Below are positions 9,697 to 19,501 of a stretch of DNA of 64,000 nucleotides, piece by piece. Position 1 is the stretch's first letter. Every line of letters begins with the position of its first letter. The DNA is from Aerococcaceae bacterium DSM 111020 (GTDB taxonomy: Bacteria > Bacillota > Bacilli > Lactobacillales > Aerococcaceae). The stretch covers positions 79,353 through 143,352 of the forward strand of contig JACBXP010000005.1 in assembly GCA_015863185.1 (NCBI GenBank), read 5' to 3'. Both the position numbers and the translations under genes were made by a program. The notes under the pieces were generated by a model. The model was not told the origin of the DNA. It did not search any database and worked only from the letters and a program-made list of their open reading frames with translations.

Positions 9697-9739
9697 ACGC
9701 TCAATCAGGGATGCACATTCGTTGATTGAGTGTTTTTTT
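9697..9739 (+). terminator. Intrinsic terminator of pyrH
   Basis: ACGCTCAATCA (9697-9707) pairs with TGATTGAGTGT (9723-9733, one G-U), followed by a T-run. Confidence 0.9.
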
Positions 9740-9815
9740 ATTTAAAACAAACCTCATATTATCTCAATCCATCGCTGGCACGTTTTCTTCTTCACTATAA
9801 TTTTTTCTCCATCTA

Positions 9816-9824
9816 TGCTATAAT
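9816..9824 (+). promoter_or_regulatory. Extended -10 promoter of frr
   Basis: TGCTATAAT is a perfect extended -10 element 31 bases before the frr start. No good -35 hexamer is visible at the standard distance. Confidence 0.6.
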
Positions 9825-9855
9825 AATGTTATCAGACTACTGTAGGAGGATTATT

Positions 9856-10413
9856 ATGGCGGATACCATTATTAAAACAACGAAAGAACGGATGCAAAAG
9901 TCGATTGAATCATTTCAGAGAGAACTAGGATCGATTCGAGCGGGAGTAGCCAATGCGAGTATTTTAGACCGCGTGCAAGTATTATATTACGGTGTACCCA
10001 CACCATTGAATCAATTAGCAGGAATTACCGTTCCTGAAGCGAGAATGCTTTTGATAACCCCTTATGATAAAGGAAGTATCGGTGATATTGAAAAAGCCAT
10101 TTTACAAAGTGATATTGGTATTACACCGAATAATGATGGGGATGTTATTCGACTAACTATTCCACCGCTAACTAAAGAACGTCGCCAAGAACTAGTCAAA
10201 GTTGTTGGAAAAGAAGCGGAAAATGCCAAAATAAGCATTCGTAATATTCGTCGTAGTCAAATTGATGAAGCTAAGAAGTTAGAAAAGGCAAACGAATTGA
10301 CAGAAGATGATGTTAAGAATTATGAAAATCAAATTCAAGATGTCACAGATAAAGCGACTAAAGAAATCGATAATTTAGCCAAAGCTAAAGAAGATGAAAT
10401 ATTAAATAATTAG
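9856..10413 (+). CDS. frr: Ribosome recycling factor
   Basis: RRF splits post-termination ribosomes together with EF-G. The product has 185 residues, the standard family length. The three-helix-bundle/beta domain pattern is clear: [22 protein letters not shown] near the N-terminus, the [24 protein letters not shown] domain II hinge, and [25 protein letters not shown]. The frame is open from 9730, but AGGAGGA (9844-9850) sets the ATG at 9856. It has its own extended -10 promoter and terminator, so it can be transcribed independently of pyrH. Confidence 0.98.
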   Translation: MADTIIKTTKERMQKSIESFQRELGSIRAGVANASILDRVQVLYYGVPTPLNQLAGITVPEARMLLITPYDKGSIGDIEKAILQSDIGITPNNDGDVIRLTIPPLTKERRQELVKVVGKEAENAKISIRNIRRSQIDEAKKLEKANELTEDDVKNYENQIQDVTDKATKEIDNLAKAKEDEILNN

Positions 10414-10421
10414 TCCGCAAT

Positions 10422-10460
10422 ACCTCTCCAAGTATGTTAGTATTTGGAGAGGTTTTGTTA
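10422..10460 (+). terminator. Intrinsic terminator of frr
   Basis: ACCTCTCCAA (10422-10431) pairs perfectly with TTGGAGAGGT (10444-10453), followed by a T-rich tract. Confidence 0.92.
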
Positions 10461-10567
10461 TTCTTTTATTATTTTAAATGGTATCAAGGATAAGGAAAAT
10501 AGTGTCTATAAGTTCAAGGCAAATTAATGTATAATGGACTGCATAAGTAATAAGAAGAGGTGTCTGA

Positions 10568-11290
10568 ATGAAACTGAATCCCGAAACACTTCCTAATCAC
10601 ATCGCAATTATAATGGATGGAAATGGTCGTTGGGCTAAGAAAAGATATTTACCCCGTGTAGCTGGTCATAAAAAAGGGGTAGAAACAATCAAAGAAATCG
10701 TTATCCGCTGCAATGAATTAAAGATTAAGGTACTGACGATTTATGCTTTTTCTACAGAAAATTGGGGTAGACCCAAAGAAGAAGTACGCTATCTCATGAA
10801 TTTGCCAAAGTATTTCTTTGATGATTATTTACCAAAATTAATGGAAAATAACATTAAAGTACAAACGATTGGAAATGTTGAGCAACTTCCAGATCATACC
10901 AAAAATATGATGCGCGAAGCGATTCAAAAAACGAAAAATAATACTGGATTAATATTAAATATCTCCTTAAATTATGGCAGTCATCAAGAAATCACTCAGG
11001 CTGTTAAACAGATTGCTCAAAAGGTTAAGGATAATCAATTGGAGATTGATTCGATTGATGAAACACTGATTTCTCAGCACCTTGAAACAGCAAATCTAGG
11101 TGAATATGCCAATCCCGATCTGATGATCCGAACAAGTGGCGAGCAACGATTAAGTAACTTTCTCTTGTGGCAACTCGCTTATAGTGAATTTTGTTTTTGT
11201 GACAAATACTGGCCTGACTTCACGCCAGATGATTTAGATCTCGCATTGGAAGAATATGCCAATCGACATCGTCGTTATGGAAAATTATAA
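10568..11290 (+). CDS. uppS: Undecaprenyl diphosphate synthase (cis-prenyltransferase)
   Basis: This enzyme condenses farnesyl diphosphate with eight isopentenyl diphosphates to make the C55 lipid carrier for peptidoglycan and teichoic acid synthesis. The 240-residue product shows all cis-prenyltransferase regions: IAIIMDGNGRWA with the catalytic Asp17, GHKKGVETI, LTIYAFSTENWGRP, and the C-terminal DLMIRTSGEQRLSNFLLWQLAYSEF region with the conserved Arg/Ser of the second substrate site. It begins an apparent operon with cdsA and rseP (gaps of 16 and 9 bases), the same order as in Bacillus and Enterococcus. A TATAAT at 10530-10535 may serve as its -10 box. Confidence 0.98.
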   Translation: MKLNPETLPNHIAIIMDGNGRWAKKRYLPRVAGHKKGVETIKEIVIRCNELKIKVLTIYAFSTENWGRPKEEVRYLMNLPKYFFDDYLPKLMENNIKVQTIGNVEQLPDHTKNMMREAIQKTKNNTGLILNISLNYGSHQEITQAVKQIAQKVKDNQLEIDSIDETLISQHLETANLGEYANPDLMIRTSGEQRLSNFLLWQLAYSEFCFCDKYWPDFTPDDLDLALEEYANRHRRYGKL

Positions 11291-11306
11291 GAGAGAAGGT
11301 TTTTAA

Positions 11307-12098
11307 ATGAAAGATCGTTTAATATATGGTGGATTAGCCTTTCTCGTCTTCCTTCCCTTTGCATTGGTAGGAAAGATATATTTTGCATATTTCTTATTAG
11401 TGTTAGGGATTTTAGGATTGTTTGAATTGATGAGAATGGCCAATATCACATCAAAATTTCCTTTTGTGATTGGATCGTTTGCTTTGTATGCTCAATTAAT
11501 GCCGACGCATTATATGCCATCATTATTACAAAATCTCGACATGGCTAGTTTGTATTTTTTATGTGCGATTATTTTACTTATGTATACTGTATTTAAACCA
11601 CATAAATTCAATTTCACACATGCTGCGATTATTATGTTAGGGGCCATTTATATTGGTCGAGGTTTTTATATGGTGGTTGATATCCGAGATATTGGCGTAG
11701 CGACATTGGCATATTTTCTAATTACTGTCTGGATGACAGATATTTTTGCTCTATTAGTTGGCCGTAAAATAGGAAAAAATAAATTAGCACCACAAATCTC
11801 TCCAAGTAAAACGGTTGAAGGAATGATTGGAGGCACAGTTGGTGCGGTCATTATTGCTGCTTTATATATATCGATTTTTAATACGCAATTAGGGAGTTTT
11901 CATCATTTAATTTTGTTAACTATTATTATTTCATTGACTGGACAATTTGGTGATTTAGTTGAATCAGCTTATAAGCGTCATTTTAATGTCAAGGATTCAG
12001 GTAAATTAATTCCTGGTCATGGAGGCGTATTAGACCGCTTTGATAGTATGTTATTTGCTAGTTTAGCTTTTGGCATCTGGTTTAATTTGATTAATTAG
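11307..12098 (+). CDS. cdsA: Phosphatidate cytidylyltransferase (CDP-diacylglycerol synthase)
   Basis: CdsA converts phosphatidate and CTP to CDP-diacylglycerol, the precursor of the bacterial phospholipids. The 263-residue membrane protein has about seven to eight hydrophobic segments. The family signature is at the C-terminus (SLTGQFGDLVESAYKR, KDSGKLIPGHGGVLDRFDS), preceded by ISPSKTVEG and GGTVGAV, with the Asp residues of the metal-binding catalytic site. It starts with an ATG after GAGAGAAGG and sits between uppS and rseP. The assignment is secure from signature and context. Confidence 0.97.
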   Translation: MKDRLIYGGLAFLVFLPFALVGKIYFAYFLLVLGILGLFELMRMANITSKFPFVIGSFALYAQLMPTHYMPSLLQNLDMASLYFLCAIILLMYTVFKPHKFNFTHAAIIMLGAIYIGRGFYMVVDIRDIGVATLAYFLITVWMTDIFALLVGRKIGKNKLAPQISPSKTVEGMIGGTVGAVIIAALYISIFNTQLGSFHHLILLTIIISLTGQFGDLVESAYKRHFNVKDSGKLIPGHGGVLDRFDSMLFASLAFGIWFNLIN

Positions 12099-12107
12099 GA
12101 GGTATAA

Positions 12108-13385
12108 ATGAAGACTATTTTAGTTTTTTTATTAATTTTTTCAGTCATTGTCGTTATTCATGAATTTGGTCATTTTTACTTCGCTAAGAAAGCCGGAATC
12201 AAGGTGCGTGAATTCGCTATTGGTATGGGGCCGAAATTATTTAGTCACCAAGGAGCAGATGGCACGACTTATACTCTACGGATCTTACCCATGGGAGGAT
12301 ATGTTCGGTTAGCAGGATTGAATGAAGAAGATGATATTGAACCAGGCATGGAAATAGGTCTCACATTGAATCAATCCGATGAAGTGCAACAAATTAATGT
12401 GTCCGATGCATTATCGCAAGATGAATTACCCGTTCGTGTCAATCAGGTGGACCTCATCAATGACATGACAATTGAAGCATTGCCATCTGGAGGAGCAGAG
12501 TATATTACTTATCCTGTCAATCGACAGGCCACCATTATTGAAGCAGATCAAACAAACGTTGAAGTGGCTCCTTATGAGAGTCGATATGAAGCAGCGAGTC
12601 CTTGGTCAAAGTTCAAAACCAATATTGCAGGTCCTATTAATAATTTTATCTTGTCGATTATTGTTTTTACAATCATTGGATTCTTACTTCCAGGTATTCC
12701 AATGAACTCACCAGAACCAATTATTGGAACAGTCACTGAAGGCTCAGCAGCTGAAGAAGCTGGATTAGAAGCGAATGATGTGATAACAGCAGTGAATCAA
12801 GAACCAGTGACAGATTGGAATCAAATGGTGTCGTATATTCAACCCAATCCAGGAGAACAGGTCCAAGTGACCTATGAACGTGATGGTCATGAATATACGA
12901 CCGAATTAACAATCGATCAGACCGTTGATTCCGAAACCGGAGAGGAATATGGCATTATCGGAGTTATTAAGGGAGATCGGTATGATACACGATTTATCAG
13001 TCGACTGACTTATGGAGTTACCGCAACATTTAATGTTATTATGAGGGTCCTGGCAGCGCTCAAAGAAATGTTTGTATCTGGCTTTAGTATTGATAACTTT
13101 GGTGGTCCAGTGGCTATGGCTCAGATGACGAGTCAAGTCGTTGAATTCGGATTTATTCCAGTCTTAAATTTTATGGCTTGGTTGAGTGCTAATTTAGGAA
13201 TCATTAATTTACTCCCAATACCAGCACTAGATGGTGGTAAAATTGTTTTAAATATTATTGAAGGTGTTCGTGGAAAGCCTGTCAGTCAATCCACAGAAGG
13301 TATCATCACTTTGATTGGTGTGGGATTGTTATTTATATTAATGATTCTGGTTACTTGGAATGATATTCAAAGAGCTTTCTTCTAG
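12108..13385 (+). CDS. rseP: Intramembrane site-2 zinc metalloprotease RseP (RasP/Eep homologue)
   Basis: This site-2 protease cuts transmembrane segments of anti-sigma factors and, in enterococci (Eep), of pheromone precursors. The 425-residue protein has the zinc motif HEFGH (residues 18-22) in its first membrane helix. A PDZ domain follows (about 195-270; VTEGSAAEEAGLEANDVITAVNQEPV). The second active-site motif, NLLPIPALDGG with its catalytic Asp, is near the C-terminus, with a last membrane helix (VGLLFILMILVTW). AGGAGG precedes the ATG. It is the third gene of uppS-cdsA-rseP. The RsgI anti-sigma protein encoded at about 62.8 kb is a plausible substrate, since the Bacillus homologue RasP acts in the SigI pathway; that link is inference. 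Confidence 0.97.
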   Translation: MKTILVFLLIFSVIVVIHEFGHFYFAKKAGIKVREFAIGMGPKLFSHQGADGTTYTLRILPMGGYVRLAGLNEEDDIEPGMEIGLTLNQSDEVQQINVSDALSQDELPVRVNQVDLINDMTIEALPSGGAEYITYPVNRQATIIEADQTNVEVAPYESRYEAASPWSKFKTNIAGPINNFILSIIVFTIIGFLLPGIPMNSPEPIIGTVTEGSAAEEAGLEANDVITAVNQEPVTDWNQMVSYIQPNPGEQVQVTYERDGHEYTTELTIDQTVDSETGEEYGIIGVIKGDRYDTRFISRLTYGVTATFNVIMRVLAALKEMFVSGFSIDNFGGPVAMAQMTSQVVEFGFIPVLNFMAWLSANLGIINLLPIPALDGGKIVLNIIEGVRGKPVSQSTEGIITLIGVGLLFILMILVTWNDIQRAFF

Positions 13386-13407
13386 ACATTAGAACAACTT
13401 AACCGTT

Positions 13408-13452
13408 AATCTAAGTATTTATCTTGTCTAATGATAAATATTTAGATTTTTT
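13408..13452 (+). terminator. Intrinsic terminator of rseP
   Basis: AATCTAAGTATTTATC (13408-13423) pairs with GATAAATATTTAGATT (13433-13448), ending in a T-run. Confidence 0.9.
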
Positions 13453-13491
13453 CATTCAAAGAAGTCATAATATACAGGAAAGGAGAGCATC

Positions 13492-16400
13492 ATGAAAGAT
13501 GAACGTAAATTATTTGATGTCTTGTTACAACAATTAGATTTTAACAATCCATCTTTAGAAGAAGCATTAAAAGAGGTGGAGATTGATCAAGTGAATATCA
13601 TTGTTGAAGAACATCAATGGGAGTTCTACTTGAAGCATTCCCATCCATTGCATCCTGAAGTTTATCAATTATTCCAATTGAAAATGAAAGAGACTTTTGG
13701 TGACATTGCGGATATTCAGATTTGGTGGGATTTTGATGAACCAATCACACAAGATGAACAGATTGAAGCGTATTGGTTTGCTGTTTATTCTGCTTTAGCG
13801 AATGAAAAACCTTTTATTAGATCAGCGATGCAACACGCAAATTATGAATATACTGAAGGTGAACTGACGATTTTATTATCTTCAGAACAAGTACGTGATA
13901 CCATTCAGTCAAAATACCATCCTTTATTTTTATTAAGACTCAAACAAGTCGGTCTGAATCACGTCAAGATCCAATATCGTGTTGATGAAACCCTTCGTGA
14001 ACAAGAAATGGATGCCCATTTGGTTAGACAACATGATGAAGATGAACGCTCCTTGATGGAGGCGATGGAAGCTTTAGAAGCACAAGAAAAACGTCAACAA
14101 CAAACGGTGATTGAAGACAGCGACATTAAACCCATCGGGAAAGATATTCCCGAAAATGCGATGATTATACCGATGTCAGAATTGACAGATAGTCAATTTC
14201 GAATTGTGACTGAAGGATTTATTTTCGATAAAGATGTGAAGGATTTGCGCAATGGGGGACAATTATCCATAATGCATGTTACTGATTACACCAGTTCAGT
14301 GCAAGTGAAAATTATGACTGGACGAGGAATAAAATCAGAGCAACTGGCCCTTTATAATAAAGGGGATTGGATTCGCATGGAGGGGGACTTAATTCCAGAT
14401 AATTATTCATCTGAATTATATATTCGTCCCCGTTCTGTTCGGAAGATAAAAGAAAAATTTGTGCGAACAGATAATGCGCCAGAAGATCAAAAACGTGTCG
14501 AACTTCATGCTCATACACAAATGAGTCCAATGGATGCGACTAATTCTGCCGAACAATTGATTGCTCAAGCAGCAAAATGGGGGCATCAGGCGATTGCGAT
14601 TACGGATCATGGTGGTGTTCAGGCCTTTCCAAAAGCTTACCATGCAGGAAAGAAACATGGCATCAAAGTATTGTTCGGGATGGAAGCATATGTGGTCAAT
14701 GACGGAGAACCTGTTGCTTACAATCCACAACCTGTCGCATTAAAAGACGCAACCTATGTTGTATTTGACGTGGAGACGACAGGACTGTCCTCTGTCTATG
14801 ATAAAATGATTGAACTCGCGGCAGTTAAAATGCGAGGCGGCGAAGTGATTGATACATTCGAATCATTCATTAACCCGAATCAAACATTATCTAGCTTTAC
14901 AACAGAGTTGACCTCCATCACGAATGCCATGGTACAATCTGCTCCTCAAGAAGCACCGGTGATGGAAGAGTTTTATGAATTTTCCAAAGATTCTATCTTA
15001 GTGGCGCATAATGCCAGCTTCGATATCGGTTTTATTAATAAAGCTTATGAGAGAATTGACCGTGGCCCCACTAATTTACCGGTGATCGATACTTTGGAAT
15101 TATCACGAACGGTCAATCCGGACTTGAAGTCACATCGTTTGAATACATTAGCGAAGCGTTATGGATTATCTTTAGAGCAGCATCACCGAGCAGTTTATGA
15201 CTCCGAAACGACAGGTTATTTACTTCTTAAACTACTCGATCAAGCGGAAGAGCAATTTGGCATGACGCATCACAATCAACTCAATGATCATTTAGGTAAG
15301 GGGAATGCTTATCAACAAGCGAGACCTTTCCATGCCACTTTAATTGCTAAGAATCAAAAGGGATTAAAAGATTTATTTAAACTCGTTTCAACCTCAAATA
15401 CAGCGTATTTTTATCGAGGCATTCCGCGTGTTCCCTTAAGTTTATTAAATCAGTATCGAACGGATTTACTAATGGGAACGGCTTGTTCTCAAGGTGAAGT
15501 ATTTACTGCCATGATGCAAAAAGGATATGATGAAGCATTAAAATTAGTCGCAGACTATGATTATATTGAGTTAATGCCTAAAAGCTATTATTATCCGTTA
15601 GTGGAAGATGAGACAATTACTTCTGAAAAAGACCTTGAAGATATTATGAAAAATATTGTTCAGCTAGGAACAGACACTGGAAAGTTAGTGGTCGCTACCG
15701 GAAATGTCCATTATATCGATGAAAAAGACAGTATCTATACAGAAGTATTACATCGTTCTATGAAACAAAATCAAAATCGTCAACTGTATTTTTCTGACGC
15801 GCATTTTAGAACAACGGATGAAATGTTAGCTGAATATCGCTTTTTAGGTGAGGATATTGCGCATGAAATTGTGATTCGTAATCCCCAAAAGATTGTCGAG
15901 ATGGTTGATGAATTAGAAGTCATAAAATCCGATTTATATACACCGAAGATTGATGGTGCAGAAGAAGAAATCACGAAGATGTCCTATGATAAAGCGCATG
16001 AATTATATGGACCTGATCTTCCAGAAATTGTGAATGCACGACTTGAAAAAGAATTACAAAGTATTATTAGTAATGGCTTTGCGGTTATCTATCTGATTTC
16101 TCAGAAGCTCGTTCAAAAGAGTAATGATGATGGATATCTGGTTGGTTCTAGGGGGTCTGTCGGTTCAAGTTTGGTCGCAACCATGACAGGAATCACTGAA
16201 GTTAATCCACTAGCACCCCATTATTATTGTACATCTTGTTATATTAATGAATTTTATACAAATGGTGAAATAGGTTCTGGTTTTGACCTGCCGGATAAAG
16301 CTTGCCCAAATTGTGGGGCTAATTTGAAAAAAGATGGGCATGATATTCCTTTCGAAACATTCTTAGGATTTTATGGGGATAAAGTACCAGATATCGATTT

Positions 16401-17808
16401 GAATTTCTCAGGAGAATATCAAGCCCGTGCACATGCTTATACAAAAGAATTATTTGGGGAGGATCATGTCTTCCGTGCAGGGACCACCTCAACGGTTGCC
16501 ACAAAAACAGCGCTAGGATATGTTAGAGGATATGTAGAAGCGACAGGTAAAATGTTACCTCAAGCAGAACGTTTACGATTAGCTGAGGGAATTGAAGGCG
16601 TTAAGAGAACCACCGGTCAGCATCCAGGCGGAATCATCGTTATTCCTGGAGACATGGACGTTTATGATTTTACGCCGATTCAATATCCCGCTGACGATTT
16701 AAGTGCGGAATGGCGGACGACGCACTTCGACTTTCATTCCATTGATGAAAATGTCCTGAAGTTAGATATACTCGGTCATGATGACCCAACCATGATTCGA
16801 ATGTTGCAAGATTTAAGCGGGATTGATCCTGATACGATTCCTTTTGACGATCCAGAAGTCATGAAAATTTTCAGTGGAACCGAAGTATTGGGCGTGACAC
16901 CTGAGCAAATTTACTCGGAGACGGGAACTTTAGGTGTTCCGGAATTTGGGACAGGATTTGTAAGAAGTATGTTATCGGAAACCAAGCCCACTACTTTTTC
17001 AGAATTACTCCAAATATCTGGGCTATCACATGGGACCGATGTTTGGTTAGGAAATGCCCAAGAGTTGATTCGCAATAAAGTCGTTCCATTATCAGAAGTG
17101 ATAGGCTGTCGGGATGATATTATGGTCACCTTGATTCAATATGGTCTCGATGATGGTCTAGCGTTTAAGATTATGGAACATGTTAGAAAAGGTCATGGCA
17201 TCCCAGATGAATGGCAAGATGAGATGCGGGCTAAGGGTGTCCCGGAATGGTATATTGACTCTTGTCTGAAGATTAAATACATGTTCCCGAAAGCCCACGC
17301 GGCAGCATATATTATGATGGCATTGCGCGTTGCTTATTTTAAAGTGCATCATCCGCTTATTTATTATGCGACTTATTTTTCAGTAAGAGCTAAAGATTTT
17401 GATATCGTCGCGATGGCCCAAGGCAAAGAAATGGTTAAACGTCGCATCTCGGATATCAATAATAAAGGCTTCGATGCATCCAATACTGAAAAGACATTAG
17501 TGGTTGAATTAGAAATTGCGAATGAGATGTTAGAAAGAGGGTATACCTTCCAGATGGTAGATATTAATAAATCAGATGCACGCCATTTTATAATGGAAGG
17601 TGATTCGTTAATCCCTCCTTTCCGTGCGATACCAGGATTGGGCGCGAGTGTTGCAGATCAAATAGTTAAAGCAAGAGAAGATGCCCCATTTCTTTCTAAG
17701 GAAGATTTACAAAAAAGAGGAAAAGTATCTAAAACAATCATCAGTTATATGACTGAAAATGGTGTCTTAGAAGGCATGCCAGATGAAGACCAATTGAGTT
17801 TATTTTAA
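13492..17808 (+). CDS. polC: DNA polymerase III alpha subunit, Gram-positive PolC type
   Basis: PolC is the main replicative polymerase of low-G+C Gram-positives. The 1438-residue product has the expected PolC layout: an N-terminal region, an OB-fold (about 225-320), and a PHP domain (VELHAHTQMSPMDATNSAEQL) interrupted by an inserted DEDDh proofreading exonuclease. The exonuclease begins at FDVETTGL near residue 423 and has HNASFD and HHRAVYDSETT. After it come a zinc-binding stretch with four Cys (CTSC...CPNC, about 912-945), the polymerase catalytic motif PDIDLNF near residue 965, and helix-hairpin-helix and C-terminal regions. It starts at an ATG after AAAGGAGAG. rseP-polC order is common; here an intervening prolyl-tRNA synthetase gene (proS), found in many relatives, is absent. 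No terminator was seen downstream. Confidence 0.98.
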   Translation: MKDERKLFDVLLQQLDFNNPSLEEALKEVEIDQVNIIVEEHQWEFYLKHSHPLHPEVYQLFQLKMKETFGDIADIQIWWDFDEPITQDEQIEAYWFAVYSALANEKPFIRSAMQHANYEYTEGELTILLSSEQVRDTIQSKYHPLFLLRLKQVGLNHVKIQYRVDETLREQEMDAHLVRQHDEDERSLMEAMEALEAQEKRQQQTVIEDSDIKPIGKDIPENAMIIPMSELTDSQFRIVTEGFIFDKDVKDLRNGGQLSIMHVTDYTSSVQVKIMTGRGIKSEQLALYNKGDWIRMEGDLIPDNYSSELYIRPRSVRKIKEKFVRTDNAPEDQKRVELHAHTQMSPMDATNSAEQLIAQAAKWGHQAIAITDHGGVQAFPKAYHAGKKHGIKVLFGMEAYVVNDGEPVAYNPQPVALKDATYVVFDVETTGLSSVYDKMIELAAVKMRGGEVIDTFESFINPNQTLSSFTTELTSITNAMVQSAPQEAPVMEEFYEFSKDSILVAHNASFDIGFINKAYERIDRGPTNLPVIDTLELSRTVNPDLKSHRLNTLAKRYGLSLEQHHRAVYDSETTGYLLLKLLDQAEEQFGMTHHNQLNDHLGKGNAYQQARPFHATLIAKNQKGLKDLFKLVSTSNTAYFYRGIPRVPLSLLNQYRTDLLMGTACSQGEVFTAMMQKGYDEALKLVADYDYIELMPKSYYYPLVEDETITSEKDLEDIMKNIVQLGTDTGKLVVATGNVHYIDEKDSIYTEVLHRSMKQNQNRQLYFSDAHFRTTDEMLAEYRFLGEDIAHEIVIRNPQKIVEMVDELEVIKSDLYTPKIDGAEEEITKMSYDKAHELYGPDLPEIVNARLEKELQSIISNGFAVIYLISQKLVQKSNDDGYLVGSRGSVGSSLVATMTGITEVNPLAPHYYCTSCYINEFYTNGEIGSGFDLPDKACPNCGANLKKDGHDIPFETFLGFYGDKVPDIDLNFSGEYQARAHAYTKELFGEDHVFRAGTTSTVATKTALGYVRGYVEATGKMLPQAERLRLAEGIEGVKRTTGQHPGGIIVIPGDMDVYDFTPIQYPADDLSAEWRTTHFDFHSIDENVLKLDILGHDDPTMIRMLQDLSGIDPDTIPFDDPEVMKIFSGTEVLGVTPEQIYSETGTLGVPEFGTGFVRSMLSETKPTTFSELLQISGLSHGTDVWLGNAQELIRNKVVPLSEVIGCRDDIMVTLIQYGLDDGLAFKIMEHVRKGHGIPDEWQDEMRAKGVPEWYIDSCLKIKYMFPKAHAAAYIMMALRVAYFKVHHPLIYYATYFSVRAKDFDIVAMAQGKEMVKRRISDINNKGFDASNTEKTLVVELEIANEMLERGYTFQMVDINKSDARHFIMEGDSLIPPFRAIPGLGASVADQIVKAREDAPFLSKEDLQKRGKVSKTIISYMTENGVLEGMPDEDQLSLF

Positions 17809-17874
17809 AAATAATTCTGGTAATGGATAAATCATCGTGGTAAAATGATACGAAATTAAGAAAGAAGGAATAAA

Positions 17875-18735
17875 ATGAAAAGAATTTTCTCATTTTTAGT
17901 TTTGTGTTACGCGATTGTGTCGTCGTTGTCTGGAGGAGTCGTTCAAGCGGCCGAGAAACCTTTTGAAGGCGAACATGTCAAGATGGGAGTTGTGGGTGAT
18001 GAATATGCCGAAATCTGGGAATATGTAGCGGATAAAGCGCTCGAAGAAGAAGGGATCGAATTAGAAGTTGTGCTGATGACGGATTATGTTCTTCCCAATC
18101 AAGCCTTAATGGACGGCTCGATTGATATGAATGCTTTCCAACATGATGTCTTTATGAATAATTGGAACAAAGAAAATGATGGCGATATTGTTGCGATAGC
18201 TTATACAGTTGCGGTCCCAACGAGAATTTATTCAGAAAAATATCAATCATTGGATGAACTTCCTCAAGGCGCTAAAATTGCGATGAATAATGTTCCGGCT
18301 TCACTTAGCAATTCTTTAATCACGCTGTCAGAAGAAGGCTTATTTACTTTACCTGATGAAGAAGACCATTTATTTACACCGAAAGATATTGTCGATAATC
18401 CTAAAAACATCGAGATTGTTGAATTGGATCCTTCTTATATTCCATCTGCCGTTTCGGATGTAGATGCTGCTTTCATTGATGATAGTTTTTTAGCTTCAAC
18501 GAATTTTGAACCAAAGGATGCGATTTATGTTTATGGAGATACACCAGAGACATTGCGTATGCCTTATGTTAATAATATCGCGGTAAAAGAAGAAGATAAA
18601 GATACCCCCCTTTATCAGAAAATTGTTGAACTTTATCAAACAGATGATGTTGCGGCTAAAATAGAAGAAGTGACTAAGGGCGGTAGTATCCCGGCTTGGG
18701 AACTTGTAGCCGAGTCAAAAGAATTGAATCCATAA
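17875..18735 (+). CDS. MetQ/NlpA-family ABC substrate-binding protein, non-lipoprotein form
   Basis: The 286-residue product aligns over its length with the NlpA/MetQ family of D/L-methionine binding proteins: VKMGVVGDEYAEIWE, VLMTDYVLPNQALMDGSIDMNAFQHDVF, IYSEKYQSLDELPQGAKIAM, TPKDIVDNPKNIEIVELDP and DAAFID. Known members in Gram-positives are lipoproteins. Here the signal peptide (about residues 1-25) has no lipobox Cys and ends in VQA-AEK, a signal peptidase I type site. The protein should therefore be released or held by other means. No metN or metI gene is adjacent. Ligand is unproven; several family residues differ (for example PTRIYSEK), so other amino acids or peptides are possible. 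It has its own extended -10 element (TGGTAAAAT, 17838-17846) and a terminator. Confidence 0.85.
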   Translation: MKRIFSFLVLCYAIVSSLSGGVVQAAEKPFEGEHVKMGVVGDEYAEIWEYVADKALEEEGIELEVVLMTDYVLPNQALMDGSIDMNAFQHDVFMNNWNKENDGDIVAIAYTVAVPTRIYSEKYQSLDELPQGAKIAMNNVPASLSNSLITLSEEGLFTLPDEEDHLFTPKDIVDNPKNIEIVELDPSYIPSAVSDVDAAFIDDSFLASTNFEPKDAIYVYGDTPETLRMPYVNNIAVKEEDKDTPLYQKIVELYQTDDVAAKIEEVTKGGSIPAWELVAESKELNP

Positions 18736-18773
18736 GAATCAGTTGTTATTTTCTAATAATTATTTAGATAATG

Positions 18774-18808
18774 GAAGAACCTGTTTTTGCAGGTTCTTCT
18801 TTCTTTTT
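18774..18808 (+). terminator. Intrinsic terminator of the MetQ-like gene
   Basis: GAAGAACCTG (18774-18783) pairs with CAGGTTCTTC (18790-18799), followed by a T-rich tract. Confidence 0.92.
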
Positions 18809-18829
18809 ATAAAAAAGTAAGCAGACCCC

Positions 18830-18858
18830 TTGCAATTATTTCGAATTAGAAGTATTAT
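18830..18858 (+). promoter_or_regulatory. Promoter of the FMN reductase gene
   Basis: TTGCAA (18830-18835), a 17-base spacer and TATTAT (18853-18858), 35 bases before the gene. Confidence 0.7.
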
Positions 18859-18892
18859 ATAAGTATAGAATTTGAAAGGAATGATTTATTTA

Positions 18893-19441
18893 ATGACAAA
18901 AGTAGGAATTATCGTAGGATCAACACGCAAAAATTCATTTTCAGGTATGTGGGCGAAAGCAATGGCAGAATTATATCCAGCAGGAACGGATGTAACTTTC
19001 ATTGATATTGCGAATTTACCATTATACAATCAAGATTATGATGAAAATAGCCCTCAAGAATACACAGACTTCCGTGAACAAGTAGCGGCTCAAGATGGTA
19101 TTTTATTTGTTACACCAGAACATAACCGTTCAGTACCTGCTGCATTGAAAAATGCTTTAGATGTTGCATCACGTCCATGGGGTGAATCTGTATGGGGTGG
19201 AAAACCAGCATTAGTTGCTTCTCACTCTATTTCTGGCTTATCTGGATTTGGAGCGAACCATCACTTACGTCAATCATTAGCATTCTTAGATATGCCAACT
19301 GTTCAACAACCTGAATTGTATCTTGCGAATTCACAAGATTATTTTGATGAAAATGGTACGTTGAATAATGAAGATACAAAAACATTTTTACAAGGTGCTG
19401 TTGACGCACATGTAAACTTAATCGAAAAATTAACAAAATAA
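18893..19441 (+). CDS. NADPH-dependent FMN reductase family protein
   Basis: This is a flavodoxin-fold oxidoreductase of 182 residues. It resembles the quinone/chromate/azo reductase type (YieF/ChrR-like). The FMN phosphate loop is GSTRKNSFSGMW (residues about 8-19), and the family segment TPEHNRSVPAALKNALDVASRPWG covers the isoalloxazine contact region. It probably carries out two-electron reduction of quinones or other electrophiles with NAD(P)H; the true substrate is unknown. The frame opens at a TTG at 18872, but GAAAGGA (18874-18880) and the family N-terminus (MTKVGIIVGSTR) favour the ATG at 18893, with a slightly long 12-base spacing. It forms a single-gene unit with promoter and terminator. 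Confidence 0.9.
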   Translation: MTKVGIIVGSTRKNSFSGMWAKAMAELYPAGTDVTFIDIANLPLYNQDYDENSPQEYTDFREQVAAQDGILFVTPEHNRSVPAALKNALDVASRPWGESVWGGKPALVASHSISGLSGFGANHHLRQSLAFLDMPTVQQPELYLANSQDYFDENGTLNNEDTKTFLQGAVDAHVNLIEKLTK

Positions 19442-19468
19442 AAGCATATTCTAAATATAAAAAGCTTT

Positions 19469-19501
19469 GTCTGGGACTGATAAACAGTTCCAGACTTTTT
19501 T
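19469..19501 (+). terminator. Intrinsic terminator of the FMN reductase gene
   Basis: GTCTGGGACTG (19469-19479) pairs with CAGTTCCAGAC (19485-19495), followed by T6. Confidence 0.93.
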
